Positions 53,187 to 64,000 of a stretch of 64,000 bases of DNA are shown here, in pieces; positions within the stretch are counted from its first letter, which is position 1; each line of letters starts with the position of its first letter. The translations under genes were made by a program, and so were the position numbers. The notes beneath the pieces were generated by a model that saw only the letters and a program-made list of their open reading frames with translations, was not told the DNA's origin and searched no databases. Source of the stretch: Limnoperna fortunei (lineage: Eukaryota > Mollusca > Bivalvia > Mytilida > Modiolidae); contig OX104112.1 of assembly GCA_944474755.1 (NCBI GenBank), positions 86,503,756 through 86,567,755 of the forward strand, read 5' to 3'.

Positions 53187-54118
53187 CATCCTCCCATGTC
53201 AGGGTTTCCACATGTGTCTACGAAAACCTGACAAACTTAGCTAGGAAATTCCCGGGCTAGAAGTCACTATTTTGATTGGCTACATCATACCTGCATGTAG
53301 CCAATCAAAAGTTCTTTTTCATTTACGACTTGATTAGGAGATATCCCCATGTTGATTGTAAATAAACCAGATGTGTTGCATAGACCATGTAAAAATCAGT
53401 GTATTTTGTACATTAGTGTTGATAGTTTGTTATAACTTATACGTTATTCCAGATCCTGCGATCGTTATTCCGATTTTCTAGACCGATGATTGCTGTTGAC
53501 TGCTAAACTACTAAAACAAGGGTTTGTTGTACCTAGGTTGATGTTATCTCCCAAGAAGTTGTATGGCCGGCACCACGACTTAATTGATCGTTATGGGAAA
53601 TCTGTGTCTCAAATACGATCTGACATTTTCGCTGAGTCATAGGTAGTGTTTCCTATTCCTGGATTTGACTTTTCCCTAGACTAGACTATGAGTAACTCGA
53701 CGGGTGTCTAATTAGAGGCAGGCACTGCTTACTCGTCCGAAGCACCTGAGTGCACTCATGGTGTTTATCGGGTTCGGGTTACTCTCTTTCTGTGTTTTAT
53801 GTTTTTGGTTTTTGTGTTGTGTTTGTCTATATCTGGATTTGCAACTGTCCCTTGGCTTTTTGCTCTTGTGTGTTCGGTCGGTTTTCTTTGCTACTTTCTT
53901 ACTACAGTGTTATTTATTAGATGAGTTACGTTTTTTTTCCACCCAAGAATGAGCAAGAATGACTACTGCCAAGCACGTGCTTCTTTCAATCAATTTCATT
54001 GGTTGATATTTTGACGATTTGACGTCATATGAAAATCTTTAGCTCAGGATTTTCCTAGCTAATTTTGTCAGGGTTTGGTGGACACATGTGGATACAGAAA
54101 CCCTGACTTGTGAGGATG
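53187..54118. mobile_element. Mutator-like long-TIR element, interrupted copy
   Basis: Ends CATCCTC...GAGGATG inside flanking 10-bp copies of TCAAACCATG (53177-53186 and 54119-54128). Long inverted ends (about 70-80 bp) contain CAGGGTTT, CTTAGCTAGGAAATTCCCGG and GCTAGAA. It is homologous to the element at 38.3 kb in opposite orientation, but carries about 466 extra bp (53449-53914) bounded by GTTATT repeats. Long TIR plus ~10-bp TSD is the Mutator/MULE pattern. No transposase is seen. Confidence 0.75.
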
Positions 54119-54128
54119 TCAAACCATG

Positions 54129-55827
54129 TAGCTGCCATATCGATACGATACACACTACATATTTTGCTATAATTACTCTCAATAATGTATAAGTTATCTG
54201 ATTGAGAAAACAAAAATACATACAGCTATGAATACTGGTAACTAGATCAAAAACAAAACAAAACGAAATAAAAGTTTAAATATAGTTAAAAAGTCATTTA
54301 TGAAAACAAGGATACCAAATATATTCATATTCATATTCCTGTATCCTACCAGCGGACAAGGTGTCAACACACAATAACATTATAAAAATATTAAAACACG
54401 TTAAAAAATTATCACAATCATAAAACGTCACCAATTTCTTCGGGATAATTTATAAACTGACAAGAAAAAAAGGGACTCCCCGCACCTTCAATAATTTTAC
54501 TATAGATACCATTTCCTTGTTGAAAAATATTTAGAATCGTTTAAAAATTCAGTACACAGTGGTTGTGCTGCGATGATTGTTTGATACACGTATTTATGAC
54601 TTGTGCCATGTGATACACATGCATTTTCATCAACAAACTGCCTCACACAGTATAATAATGAGTTTTGGCATGCCTGGTTTAATCCATCATTTCTTTTGAA
54701 ATGTCTTTGCTAAGTCGGGAGCATTGATGTAGTTTCTATATTCTTGGTTGCTGGTTGTAAGTTTGCCAGTTTCTTGGACTTTTATTTGTGGAGAGTCTTT
54801 TTGAGTTTCTTTTGTGTTCGGTATTTTATTATTATCTTCAGTTTTAAATACAATTTTACATTAAATATGTATGTTTAAATATAAGCACACTTATTTTTGA
54901 GGTCTTTTTTTATTGAAACGTTTGAATATTTGAAAACTCTTATCAACGATAATATAAGAATTATTCATAATTCGGCCGTTTTAAGTAACAAACGCATGAA
55001 TTTTATTCATTGTAAAAATACTAATTTTAGTAATAATTTCTAAATAAAGCGGCTTTAAGTGACATACTTCGCGATAAGAAATATATATATATACGTGTAT
55101 CAAGAAATATATACATATATATATATTTCTTCTCGCAAAAAATTGTTTTAGTGTGCTTTAGAAAAACGTGTTTCTGTCTGTCATCGTTTATGTAACCTAA
55201 ATATGTGTCCTGTGTCTGTCTTAATCCGATTACAGCTGCATGGTATTTGACACTTGTTGGTCTATCGATATTGTAACTTTTTCTTTCTTGCTCGACCTAT
55301 TTGAACGTTGTATTTTTGTCCGGTTTTCCAATACGACTAAGAATACATTCCATAGTAAAACAAATAACAGAACAGAATCCCTAGATGTTTAAGTACAATT
55401 TTTCAAGGTATACAAATATATATATATGTTTAGTATGTAGTGTTATTATAAGTATTAAAATACAAAGGTTAAAAAACATAGAAACAAATCTCATCTAAAA
55501 TTATGCTAAAATAACAATTCATAACATAAAAGAGAGATAAAAATACAAATTTCACAATTTATACAAAAACTAAAACAACAAGACAGCTTACAAAAATAAA
55601 TAAATAATATACAGAAACGACAAGTACTAGGTCATAATTTTGGAACAGTTACATACAAAAATTAGGTCAATCAAAACCACATAAACAACACCTGTATAAT
55701 ACCGAAATAACACATACATCTATTATCATTAAAACATATACAACACGTATAAATAAACACAACAATCGTAAAATACAAATACACAAACAAAAAAAAAACA
55801 TGAAAATTAATTGTATAAAAATATATT
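54129..55827. other. Intergenic, mostly unstructured
   Basis: Holds the dispersed repeat at 54672 and AT-rich palindromic tracts (AAGAAATATATATATA-type, 55077-55131). No gene. Confidence 0.55.
54672..54850. repeat. Dispersed repeat, copy 2
   Basis: CCTGGTTTAATCCATCATTT and GTTTGCCAGTTTCTTGGACT pair with the copy at 1.1 kb. Confidence 0.6.
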
Positions 55828-56085
55828 TTGGGGTTGTTTGAAGGGTAAAAGCCACTTTCAGCAATTTTTCAGCTACATAGGGCGTACAGTTTTTATTTGG
55901 AGAGGGAACCTAAGTACCCGTAAAAACCCTTGACCTTCGGTAGGAAAACTGGCAATCCTTGTTACTTAAGATTGGGAGTCGAGTACACATTGCCCACATT
56001 GAGACTCGAACCCACATCCTCAGTGTTGACTGATATGTGATCAATAATAGAAAAATATACTCACTACCCTAACTTCTGGACCCCT
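55828..56085 (-). mobile_element. SINE copy, intergenic near the TRPC-B 3' end
   Basis: Minus-strand copy with B box TGGGTTCGAGTCTCA, the TTGCCAGTTTTCCTACCGAA core and a ATTGCTGAAAGTGGC tail. No intact A-box head is visible at the 5' end. Confidence 0.82.
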
Positions 56086-56789
56086 ACAAAAATAGAGACA
56101 AGCACTACAAAAACAAGAAATTTAATCAATGAGGCGGTTAAAAATCTAGATTTTATCAACACAAATTTCAAACAAAAAAACCTAATTTACAAGATGAAGC
56201 AACGAGAGGTATTTGAAATATTTCCAATGGTAATTTGTTACAATTTCAATTATTCTATCAAGGTAGATGCAAAAATTAGCTTTTGTATACACTTAGGTGT
56301 TTAATTGTTCTTTAAGGTGTATTTTAAGGTACGTTTAATGCAAAACAAATAATGTACTTATCACAGTTTGAGAACCAACACATTCCTCATAAAAAAAGAA
56401 AAGAAAAACATCGTTTTTTTCAAAAAAGATTTTTAAGTTATAAAACTAACAAAAAAATAACTTAATATAGTGAAATACGTCAAATCTTTATAGAATTAAT
56501 TTAAAACAGCACAAGCAGTTTCTAAACTGTCGACATTGAAGAATTTATAATGGTACAAAAGGCATTATTAATTACCATATTTTCTTTCCATATATATTCC
56601 AATATAATTAAATTATGTCTTTTAATTATGTTTAATTTATTAGGTAAGAATTGCTTCATTTGATATGTAGTTTAATGATCCAAATCAAATATATGTTGTA
56701 AATAACAAAACAAAGCAACTGACCAAACATTAATAAGCACACAACTTTGACAAACTATATCTACATTCATACAAGTAGTTTCTATGTTT
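56086..56789. other. TRPC-B 3' flank / likely 3' UTR
   Basis: Directly downstream of the TRPC-B stop. AT-rich, no further coding signal. A possible AATAAA on the minus strand lies near 56640. Confidence 0.5.
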
Positions 56790-57196
56790 TTAATCACAGT
56801 TTGTAGCGTAATCCTTTTTTGAATTTATTGTATCTTTGACAGCTGTCTTGTCACATGTTATGAAGGTTTCTTTTGTTGTAGACAGCATATCTTCAACAAT
56901 ATCTGCCATTCTTGGTTCTACTTTAGATGTGTCAATGTTTATGTCCGCTTCGCATACTATTTTATTGTTGTCGAAAATCTCTTCCTTATCTGAACAGTCT
57001 TCTTCCCCAATCGAGAACTGATTTACTTGCGCTTTTTTCTTTTTGTCCTTTGTTTGACATTCGGTAGTCTTATTAATGCTTAATAATTGGTCCAATTTGG
57101 TTATAACTTCTTTGTGTTCTTTTTCACGTATCGCAAGGGTGTTGAGCATTTCATACCGGAAACTGGAAACGTCTTGTTTAATTTCTTCAAAGTCGT
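56790..57196 (-). CDS. TRPC-B exon 14 (coiled coil, extended tail)
   Basis: [20 protein letters not shown] begins the coiled coil; the Ser/Lys/Glu-rich tail includes [18 protein letters not shown]. It then carries about 38 residues absent from A ([20 protein letters not shown] onward) and a stop at 56790. Confidence 0.9.
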
Positions 57197-60100
57197 CTAT
57201 TTTAAAACATTTAGACATTGCATAAGTAAATAATAAAAATCGTCATCAGCAAAGTAAAGTGTACAGACAAGCTACAATGCGCATATTACTCAAAAACGTG
57301 TTATATCAAGAAACATTCCATTGAAAACTTTGTAAAGAGATTTGTATGAGAACGATATAAAAAAGAACGTTTTAAAAATTAACCAGTTCAGATTTATGAA
57401 TGACTTTGTTGTAAAACAGAGATTATTCAAAATAAGAACATATGAAAATATTAGTTATTTCTATTGCGTAGCTAAGTAAATGTTACATTTTGTGTGAACA
57501 TATTTTGTTTACCTTCTGTGACTTCTGCTTCTCTTTGAATATCAAATATATATCTTTGTACTACAGTCTGCATTACTTTCTAAAAACAAAAACAATTCTT
57601 AACATTCGAAATGAAATAAGATATAAAACTTCATATCCAAAGCCACACGTTTTGTCAATTGACTTAAAGGAAGTAGGTTTTTATATAAATAAGAAAGAAC
57701 AATGATGCATTAGCCTTAGATGTAAAAACTGTTCATTTGTCAGCTTAATAAAATAAAATCTTTCAATAACAAACTTGTCCCTAATATCGCTATGCAATCT
57801 CCGTGCAGTATAAAATTATACATAATATAAAAGTCAGGCATTTGGTCTAGTCAAGACTATTCCGATTTTTATATTTCGTCTTCTCTTCATATATTCAAAA
57901 TATTGCATACAATGATTATTCGCTTGATTTTCCCCTAAAGTATAAACTTTCCATGCCATTCGTACATGATAAGTGAGCTTTCCATTTGGCAAACTTTCAG
58001 TGCTTCTTCGTCTATCAATATCAGCTGGCTTCAGGTGGATATCACTGCCACGAGTAGCAAGGTCTCTACGGGTTTTTAATTTGTGTCCACCATTCTGTAA
58101 AAATATACAATTCCAACTAAAATAAAAAATATCTATCACGAATATACCGCAAATAAGGCACATTAACGCTTTTCTTTTTGTTCAAGTCAGTTTGTTTGTT
58201 TGTTTGTTTGTTTGATGGTGTTTTAACGCCACTTTCAGCAATTTTTCAGCTATATCATGGCGTCCAGTTTTTATTGGGGGAGGAAGCCGGAGTACCCGGA
58301 GAAAAACCCCGACCTGCGGTAGGAAAACTGGCAATCCTTGTCAATTAAGATTGGAGTCGAGTACACCCTGCCTGCAGTGAGAATCGAACCCGCAATCTCA
58401 GTGTTGACAGACCACGTGGTCAATAGTAGACGAACTACCTTGACCACTCGGCCACTGTTCAAGTCAGAGACTACAGCATATTGTAAAGTAAATTTCATTA
58501 TGCTAGTAATTTAGTAAAGAAAACAAAGAGTGATTGTACACGTGTCTTTCTATTTACATACAAAAAAAAGAAAAGTTGAAGACTATACGTGGCAAAGACA
58601 GAAAGGTCGTTACCAGCTTATTTCACAAGACAGAAAATGGAAATTGCAACAAACTGACTTTTTAACACTCAAAACGAAATAGGAGCAGTTTACACGATCT
58701 AAACATTCAGGTAATAGACATGTATGAGGTGCGAATAAAGAAGTAGAAAATATTGAATACTGATAAAAACTGTGCAAGTCACAATTTTAAAATACAGCGA
58801 CAATTGTCAAAAAGATGAGTTATTTTATAATTATTAATCGCACTTGACAAATATACTACATCAAAATTGTCATAAAACTTATTAGGATCTAGGTACGCAC
58901 CAATTACTACATTATACGTTATTTCTGTCTCAGACAGGGTATATAATGTCACATTCACGGATTAGAATTTCTATTCCATGAGCATTAGGCGAATCCTAAG
59001 CCGTGAATGTGACCTTATATACCCTGTCTAAAACCGGAATAACTATTATGTTATAGCTTACATTTATAATATAATATAACTGTAGCGTAATGTCTTTTGA
59101 AAACGTTTAATTATACGCATTTTAATGGCAATATATGCTTTTAATTAATGCATAATATTTAAAAAAAATGCATTTCTAATAAATGTTTTAAAGAACAGAA
59201 TTGCATTCGGGAAATCGTCAAACAATGATATTCTTGACAAAAGTAATATATTCAATCAACATTTTTCCTTCCGGCACCTCACCATTTGTAATCAAATTTT
59301 AAATAAAAACAAACATTTTTGTTGAACATCAAAAAAATAAAAAAAGAAAAAAATTGTTATGCAATAAATAACAGCACAACATTTACCCTTTCTAAATGAA
59401 AAGTGTGAAATGTTTAATAAATAACCTAATTAGGTCTATAGCCTTAACGTGTGTAATTTAAAGGTAAAAATTTGCGTCGCATCAAAATTCAATTTCTGTT
59501 AATGGTGATCGGTGGAAACAATGGAGCTTGTATTAGTTATAGTTTATGCGTTGAGGTGACCATGATTGAAGTGAATTAAAATAGGAAAAAGAGTCTTTGA
59601 AAAAATCATATCAAGGGATTGCCGAGATTTCTTTCATGAAACGATGTTTGAAGAATAAGGAATCAGTATAGTATAACATGATGATGCAATTAAAGCAGGT
59701 ACTTGATAGTGAACTTTTATTGGGCTTTAATTACCGTTCTCGTCTGTTGTATTTTGCAGGTTGGCACATTTTGCTATACAACACGAAATATTGATTGATT
59801 GATTGGAGATCTGCTTTACGTCCAGCGAGCAGTATTTCAGCTATATTCAGGACGGGAACAAGTTAACTAACAATAAATCATCGGAAAATGGGGGTGGAAT
59901 GGGTCACAGGGAATACAATTTTGACTGCTAATGGAAAAGTATGGAGTTTTGGGTAGGGGCGGAAAATTTTGCCTTTTGTAGCGGCTACAATGAGCCTCTC
60001 TTTTTCGAAATCTACAAAAGGGGTCTTTATCGTGCAAGGAGCGTGGCACTCCAAACACGTTACCCACTACGGTCCGAGGTCAGGCTTTCCGTATTATGAC

Positions 60101-63100
60101 CTGATAACCCCCCCTAACGAGAGGGTCTCTCCTATCCGCCACTCGGGAACCCGCTGGGCTGCTCTGTGGGTCGAGCACTGGGAACCCTCCCAGTTTGGTC
60201 CCAGTAGCACTGAATAAAAATATGCTTTAAGTATACGGCTGTAGACGTATACATAGCCCGATATATACGGCTTGTAACCTTAATACCGTCAAATTTCACA
60301 CGTCACTTAAACTAGATTTATTGACAATTTGGGGGGATGGCTAAAGTTTGGGATTTAATCGGAACTACTATGCATACAAGCCAATCGATTGTGAATATCC
60401 AAAAACGCAGCTAACTAAAATCATAGTTCGTTTAAGAAGCTAAGACATAATTATCTCTCACCAACATCAAACTAGATACAAGTGTGTCTACTGATTTTTG
60501 GAGACATATTATCAACGCATGTATGCAGGATTTGTTGGATTTAACCCGCATGTCGCACTCACTGGAACATTTTACTACAAAACCAATTAGGGTAACAAGA
60601 CAATCTCAAGATATTTTTTGGACACCTCTTGTGCTTGTATTTTATAAATTTCTAATTAAACCGTTTAAATAGGGAATACGGTAAAAATATATTGTTCAGG
60701 AAAACCAGTCTTCTCCTGTTATCTCAAAACACAAAGAAAGGAAAATAACTGCACTTTCTTTAAATGATTGGCACCATATTCGGAGCGCGATTAGCACAGT
60801 TATTGGCGAAAAAACATGGAGACATTAAGGTTAATATTTGGTATAATAGCCAAGTTGCACTTAAATGCATCCCTTCAAAACAAACTAATCTCTAACATGG
60901 ATATACCCAGAAGGTAGTTTTACGATTACATGATATTTATTTACCACTGCATATATAAGGCATTTAACAGTCATAAATCTTGATTCATACTGCAAGCTCG
61001 AGCGGTTTAAAGTAATTTCGAAAATTTGTTATTATAAATAGTAGAAATGAGGCCTATTTTTAGTCGAAACTATTACGGTTTAATTAATTGTTCCTTTCAT
61101 TCACGTTCAACGAATTATACTCACGATCCCATTTTGCTCTCTGTTTTGTTCTGTCGTATCAGGCACAACGTCAGGATTACCGTCCTCTGGTGTTTCGTCA
61201 GATTTGCAACAACGTGAGCTATATTGCATTAGTTTATGCAGTATAGCTTTTGGAAATCCTAAAATGTTTAAAGGAACAGGGAGTACCATTCCATCTCCTA
61301 TATAATCCATGTACAAAATACTTCTTGAGAACTTCCACTCTACATCTGCGTCTTCCTGTGTGTTATAAAAAATTTTTCAATTGTAATTTAAAGATCACAG
61401 TTGACTGTAAAGAAACATGGAAAATTTGCAGCTGGAGATTGAACACGAAAAACTTATTTATTCCTATATAACCAAAAGCACCCTTTGAGAATTACTATTC
61501 GATATAAATGTAACCTCAAAATCTTTCACGCACACTAACCAAACATAAACAACACTTACAAAGCAAATTTATACACAAAAATTGCACTTGCAAATGATTT
61601 CCGTATAATTATTTTTTTTCAGTCACAACATTTATTATATAATACCATGGAATAAAATTCACTGCAAAGTCTAAACGATACTGAAATTCAACTGATATTG
61701 AAAAGTACGACAATGCGCACATATTCAACGCCTTTAACTCTAAGCAATTACTGTAAAATATTCTTATCAGTGTCGCTGGAGGTGAAAGACGTGAAAGAAA
61801 ATAATCGTGTTCAGGTTATGCACACAGTAGAAAACTGATAAATAGAATCTATAAAATTAAAATTCTGTTTGTTCAAAGTTTAAAACTGTATTTTATATTT
61901 AAGAAAGAGATGATATTTTTTTCTATATATATATTTACATATTTACCGTTATGTCCTGGTAGGATCTCGTCATCATTGCAATGAGCATGTTTAAGAGTAC
62001 TGTTACCATGGATATATTGTAGCCGCCATATATTATGTATCCTATATCTTCAGTAAATGAATTGTTATATTCATTCAGCTTTACTACATCTGTATCACCA
62101 CGACCAAATAAAGACCAAAACACAGTTCTAAATGTAGCTAACCCGCTGAAATATTAAAGTACTTGAATAATTCGTATCGTAAACATTTCATGAAAAGTTT
62201 GTATTGCATAAACTAATATGCTGTTAGATACATAGTCTTTTAGTATGTATTTTAGTACAAAGAATGTTTGTTAAGGTTTTGATATTGCCAAGTTAACTAA
62301 CGTTGGATCTAAATGAGAAAAAAAAACAACAACATCTTTGTTTGGGCCTCTTTCAATATCGTAAAACTATACAGAGATTCGATGAAGAATATATCAATAG
62401 TAATAAAAATATAAGGGAACGATTGGTTAATGTAGTTTATCGTGTAGTATTGATCGCTGAAGTTGCTAGGTTGAGCCCTAATTGGGAATTGTCCGTCAGT
62501 TTTTCGGTTTTTCGTAGTGGTTGATAGCTTCATCGGGTATTTTGGCTTCCTCTATCCCACAAAAATTGGACGCCATGATAGAGCTGAAATTGGCATAACA
62601 CCATTAGTATATAGTAAATGTCTTATCTCGACCAAATTAACAACTAGTGACTTATTAGGTTTTGCTCTATTATAAATATAGTATTGATTACTGTCACCCA
62701 ATTTCGGTTCAAGACTTACTCAGCAAAATTCACCTCTGCCTTAGTAGTAAAATTGTGATCTGTCACTTCTATATTGCCTCTCATACTGTAATACCAAAAC
62801 AGGTTATGCAGGCCAACCATGAATGCAGAAAATACTACGACAAAGAGTGCCAAAAATTTCAGTATGTCCTGAAAAGACCATTAGATATTGAACTGAAATG
62901 CAAATTTCTGAGAGCAAAAATGCAAGAATAGTGTAATAAATATCCGCTACTGCTAAGTATTTATATTTCATTAAAGTTTTACACAAATAAAACATTTACA
63001 CATATTGTTTTTTTTTCTCGAAATTATTTTATACACACAATTCATGCACAATTACACAAATTAAATAGCTAAACATTCTAAAAGTATTTTATTGAAATAT

Positions 63101-64000
63101 TTTAATTGTATTTGCAGAGTTACAATTGTACCTTTATCATGTTACCAAGTGATATCTGTAATGGACCTAGAGCTTCATTGGCTGGCAGCAAGTAAGAAAT
63201 CCGAGAAAAACTTAAAATGTTGGCAATCGCAAATAAACCTTCCGCCATGTTAATTGGGTCTAAATGGTCCCAATAAAATCTATCTACAAAATAATAAACG
63301 TTTTTTGCCTTTTATCAACACTTACATCTTGATCTGTCGTAATGTTTAAGATAAAAACTAATGTTAATAATACTTTCTTATTTTTTGGCCTCATTGCATG
63401 TCGATATATAGTGTATTTAGATTTCAAAGCAAAATATTATACGTCAATCGATAAAATAACATACATTTTTATTACTTCTCTATGAGCATTTATCCTATTT
63501 TGTTTGTTTGAATTTCGTTTAACGCCACTTTTAGCAATTGTATCAGCTATACCATGGCGTCCGGTTTTTTTTGGGGGGGGGGAAGCCAGAGTACTAGAAA
63601 AAAAACCCTACCTTCGGTAGAAAAACTGTCAATTCTTGTCAATTAAGATTGAAGTCGAGCGCATCCTGCCCGCAGTGAGGCTACAAACCCGCAATCTCAG
63701 TCTTATTAGTCTTATTACCTTAACCGAGGCCCCCTGATGTTTTGTATATGTAACATGTATTGGAAGGCTGATTAACTATAGAAATAAGCAGAACAAAATA
63801 TAGGAAGGACGATTAACATTAATTGTAAACAGAATGAAATAACATCTAAATTCAATATAACAAATTATAGACACTTATAAATAAATAAAACAATTGAGAA
63901 CTGTTATAGGTCATGAGTAGTAGTGGGTCATATAACATTGATAAAACAAACCTGCGTTCAACCAGTAGAATGGCAGGTGGTTGTTGTAAAGCAAATCGTT
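56790..64000 (-). CDS. TRPC-B: tandem paralogue of TRPC-A, C-terminal half only (5' end off window)
   Basis: Seen: exons >64000-63952, 63283-63132, 62868-62720, 62145-61947, 61355-61125, 58094-57966, 57579-57513 and 57196-56790 join into 1383 nt in one frame (460 residues plus stop), covering S4 to the C terminus. Exons 8-10 have exactly the sizes and phases of gene A (152, 149, 199 nt). Pore reads [16 protein letters not shown] box [10 protein letters not shown], coiled coil [13 protein letters not shown]. It has the same channel function as gene A by family. Same strand, and its stop lies 9.7 kb upstream of the A start codon, so the two are head-to-tail duplicates. Introns are compact (263 bp to 3.0 kb). 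The tail is longer than in A and ends KKDYATNCD. The N-terminal half must lie beyond the right edge. Confidence 0.9.
57513..57579 (-). CDS. TRPC-B exon 13
   Basis: [20 protein letters not shown] then TE; 67 nt, a single base different from A exon 13. Confidence 0.9.
57966..58094 (-). CDS. TRPC-B exon 12 (C-terminal linker)
   Basis: [20 protein letters not shown] then [15 protein letters not shown], ending GKLTYH before donor CAT/GTACGA. The open frame runs on past the donor to 57834, but the KVMQ exon aligns only with this splice. Confidence 0.83.
58191..58455 (-). mobile_element. Intact tRNA-headed SINE in TRPC-B intron 11
   Basis: On the minus strand the head reads TGGCCGAGTGGTCAAGGTAG (A-box-like, Leu/Ser tRNA type) and GCGGGTTCGATTCTC (B box). 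A conserved body follows (TAGGAAAACTGGC region and CATGATATAGCTGAAAAATT) and an (AAAC)n tail. Flanked by TGTTCAAGTCAG on both sides (58179-58190 and 58456-58467), a 12-bp target duplication. The matching place in TRPC-A intron 11 lacks it. Confidence 0.93.
58918..59043. repeat. 126-bp foldback repeat (TRPC-B intron 11)
   Basis: GACAGGGTATATAA, GTCACATTCACGG and complements, with looser outer ends GTTATTTCTG / GGAATAAC. Confidence 0.78.
59797..60200 (+). repeat. Dispersed ~400-bp repeat family, best copy (TRPC-B intron 11)
   Basis: Motifs CTTTACGTCCAGCGAGCAGT, ATTTCAGCTATATTCAGGAC, TGTAGCGGCTACAA, TCTTTATCGTGCAAGGAGCG, and an end in GAACCC. Related copies are at 51.4 kb and 46.6 kb. Open frames within are not recognisable proteins. 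Confidence 0.75.
60201..61124. other. TRPC-B intron 11, exon-11 side
   Basis: No satellite monomers and no gene. It is the counterpart of the part of TRPC-A intron 11 that is occupied by satellite. Confidence 0.6.
61125..61355 (-). CDS. TRPC-B exon 11 (TRP box)
   Basis: [33 protein letters not shown], Cys pair SRCCKS, then an acidic tail to REQNGI. Donor ATC/GTGAGT. Two codons shorter than in A. Confidence 0.92.
61947..62145 (-). CDS. TRPC-B exon 10 (pore and S6)
   Basis: [57 protein letters not shown]. Acceptor ATTTCAG, donor ACG/GTAAAT. Confidence 0.93.
62416..62607 (+). mobile_element. Degenerate SINE in TRPC-B intron 9
   Basis: Head GGAACGATTGGTTAATGTAG, tail TTGGACGCCATGATAGAGCT then GAAATTGGCATAACACCATT. 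Flanks match those of the A copy (ACTAACGTTGGATCT-like upstream in A and B; an AAATGT-TTATCTCGA block downstream). Confidence 0.7.
62720..62868 (-). CDS. TRPC-B exon 9 (S5)
   Basis: [19 protein letters not shown] then [16 protein letters not shown], ending NFA with a phase-2 donor GCTGA/GTAAGT. Confidence 0.91.
63132..63283 (-). CDS. TRPC-B exon 8 (S4)
   Basis: [20 protein letters not shown] then [18 protein letters not shown] and [13 protein letters not shown]. The 3' two thirds are nucleotide-identical to A exon 8, while the 5' third has several changes. Confidence 0.92.
63500..63736 (-). mobile_element. SINE copy in TRPC-B intron 7
   Basis: Minus-strand copy beginning GGGGGCCTCGGTTAAGGTAA with a shortened head. 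The body keeps GGTAGGGTTTT and GCCATGGTATAGCTGATACA. The AAATTCAAACAAACAAA end marks its 3' tail. Confidence 0.82.
63952..64000 (-). CDS. TRPC-B exon 7 (partial)
   Basis: [16 protein letters not shown], cut by the window edge. Donor GCAG/GTTTGT as in gene A exon 7. Confidence 0.85.

Noticed and set aside
53758..53952. Hydrophobic 64-residue frame as a small membrane protein
   Set aside because: It lies inside the nested insertion within a Mutator-like element, with no homologue recognised and T-rich composition that favours hydrophobic codons.
57834..57965. Read-through of TRPC-B exon 12 to the stop at 57834
   Set aside because: The donor CAT/GTACGA keeps the frame into exon 13 and restores the conserved TYHKVMQ alignment. 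Gene A uses the same donor.
58191..58455. A functional tRNA gene suggested by A and B boxes
   Set aside because: The head does not fold into a complete tRNA with a 3' acceptor stem and is fused to the SINE body; target duplications confirm a SINE.
59867..60217. Overlapping frames in the 59.8-kb repeat
   Set aside because: The interval is a dispersed repeat with related copies lacking the same open frames.

Overview
The window looks like nuclear DNA of a bivalve mollusc, probably a mytilid. It is AT-rich and intron-dominated, with GT-AG spliced genes, tRNA-headed SINEs, non-LTR retrotransposon debris and many small foldback/TIR elements. The mytilid placement is an inference from the look of the SINE family, not from a search.

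The only host genes I can support are two tandem, head-to-tail TRPC-type cation channel genes, both on the minus strand. Gene A (called TRPC-A here) is complete: 14 coding exons from ATG at 47102 down to a stop at 6618. Every junction is in phase, giving 931 residues with ankyrin repeats, the TRPC zinc motif, six membrane segments, pore, TRP box (EWKFSR) and C-terminal coiled coil. It is closest to the vertebrate TRPC3/6/7 type. Gene B (TRPC-B) lies upstream. Its last eight exons (equivalent to A exons 7-14) occupy 56790-64000, and its 5' part runs off the right edge. Exon sizes and splice phases of A and B match one for one through exon 11.

The main architectural event is in intron 11 of gene A, which is 20.3 kb against 3.0 kb in gene B. 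It holds about 12.9 kb of a 52-bp satellite in two blocks (13165-17200 and 24091-32957) with nested higher-order repeats. One 6.89-kb insertion (17201-24090) splits the satellite and is flanked by a 15-bp target duplication made of satellite sequence. The insert carries the C-terminal end of a non-LTR reverse transcriptase (minus strand). After it come tandem hairpin units, then five ~1-kb units packed with GGCGGCCAT-type motifs, and a 3' end with AATAAA.

Other intron and intergenic DNA holds eight SINE copies or fragments, a pair of Mutator-like long-TIR elements, a TA-flanked element with internal 172-bp tandem repeats, a TIR element dense in CACGTG motifs, and about ten foldback elements. 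Two SINEs help date the TRPC duplication: one lies at the same place in intron 9 of both genes, so it is older. An intact one sits in intron 11 of B with an empty site in A, so it is younger.

Layout: 1-6.6 kb downstream intergenic repeats; 6.6-12.75 kb A exons 14-12; 12.75-33.03 kb giant intron 11; 33.03-47.10 kb A exons 11-1; 47.1-56.8 kb intergenic; 56.8-64 kb gene B 3' half.
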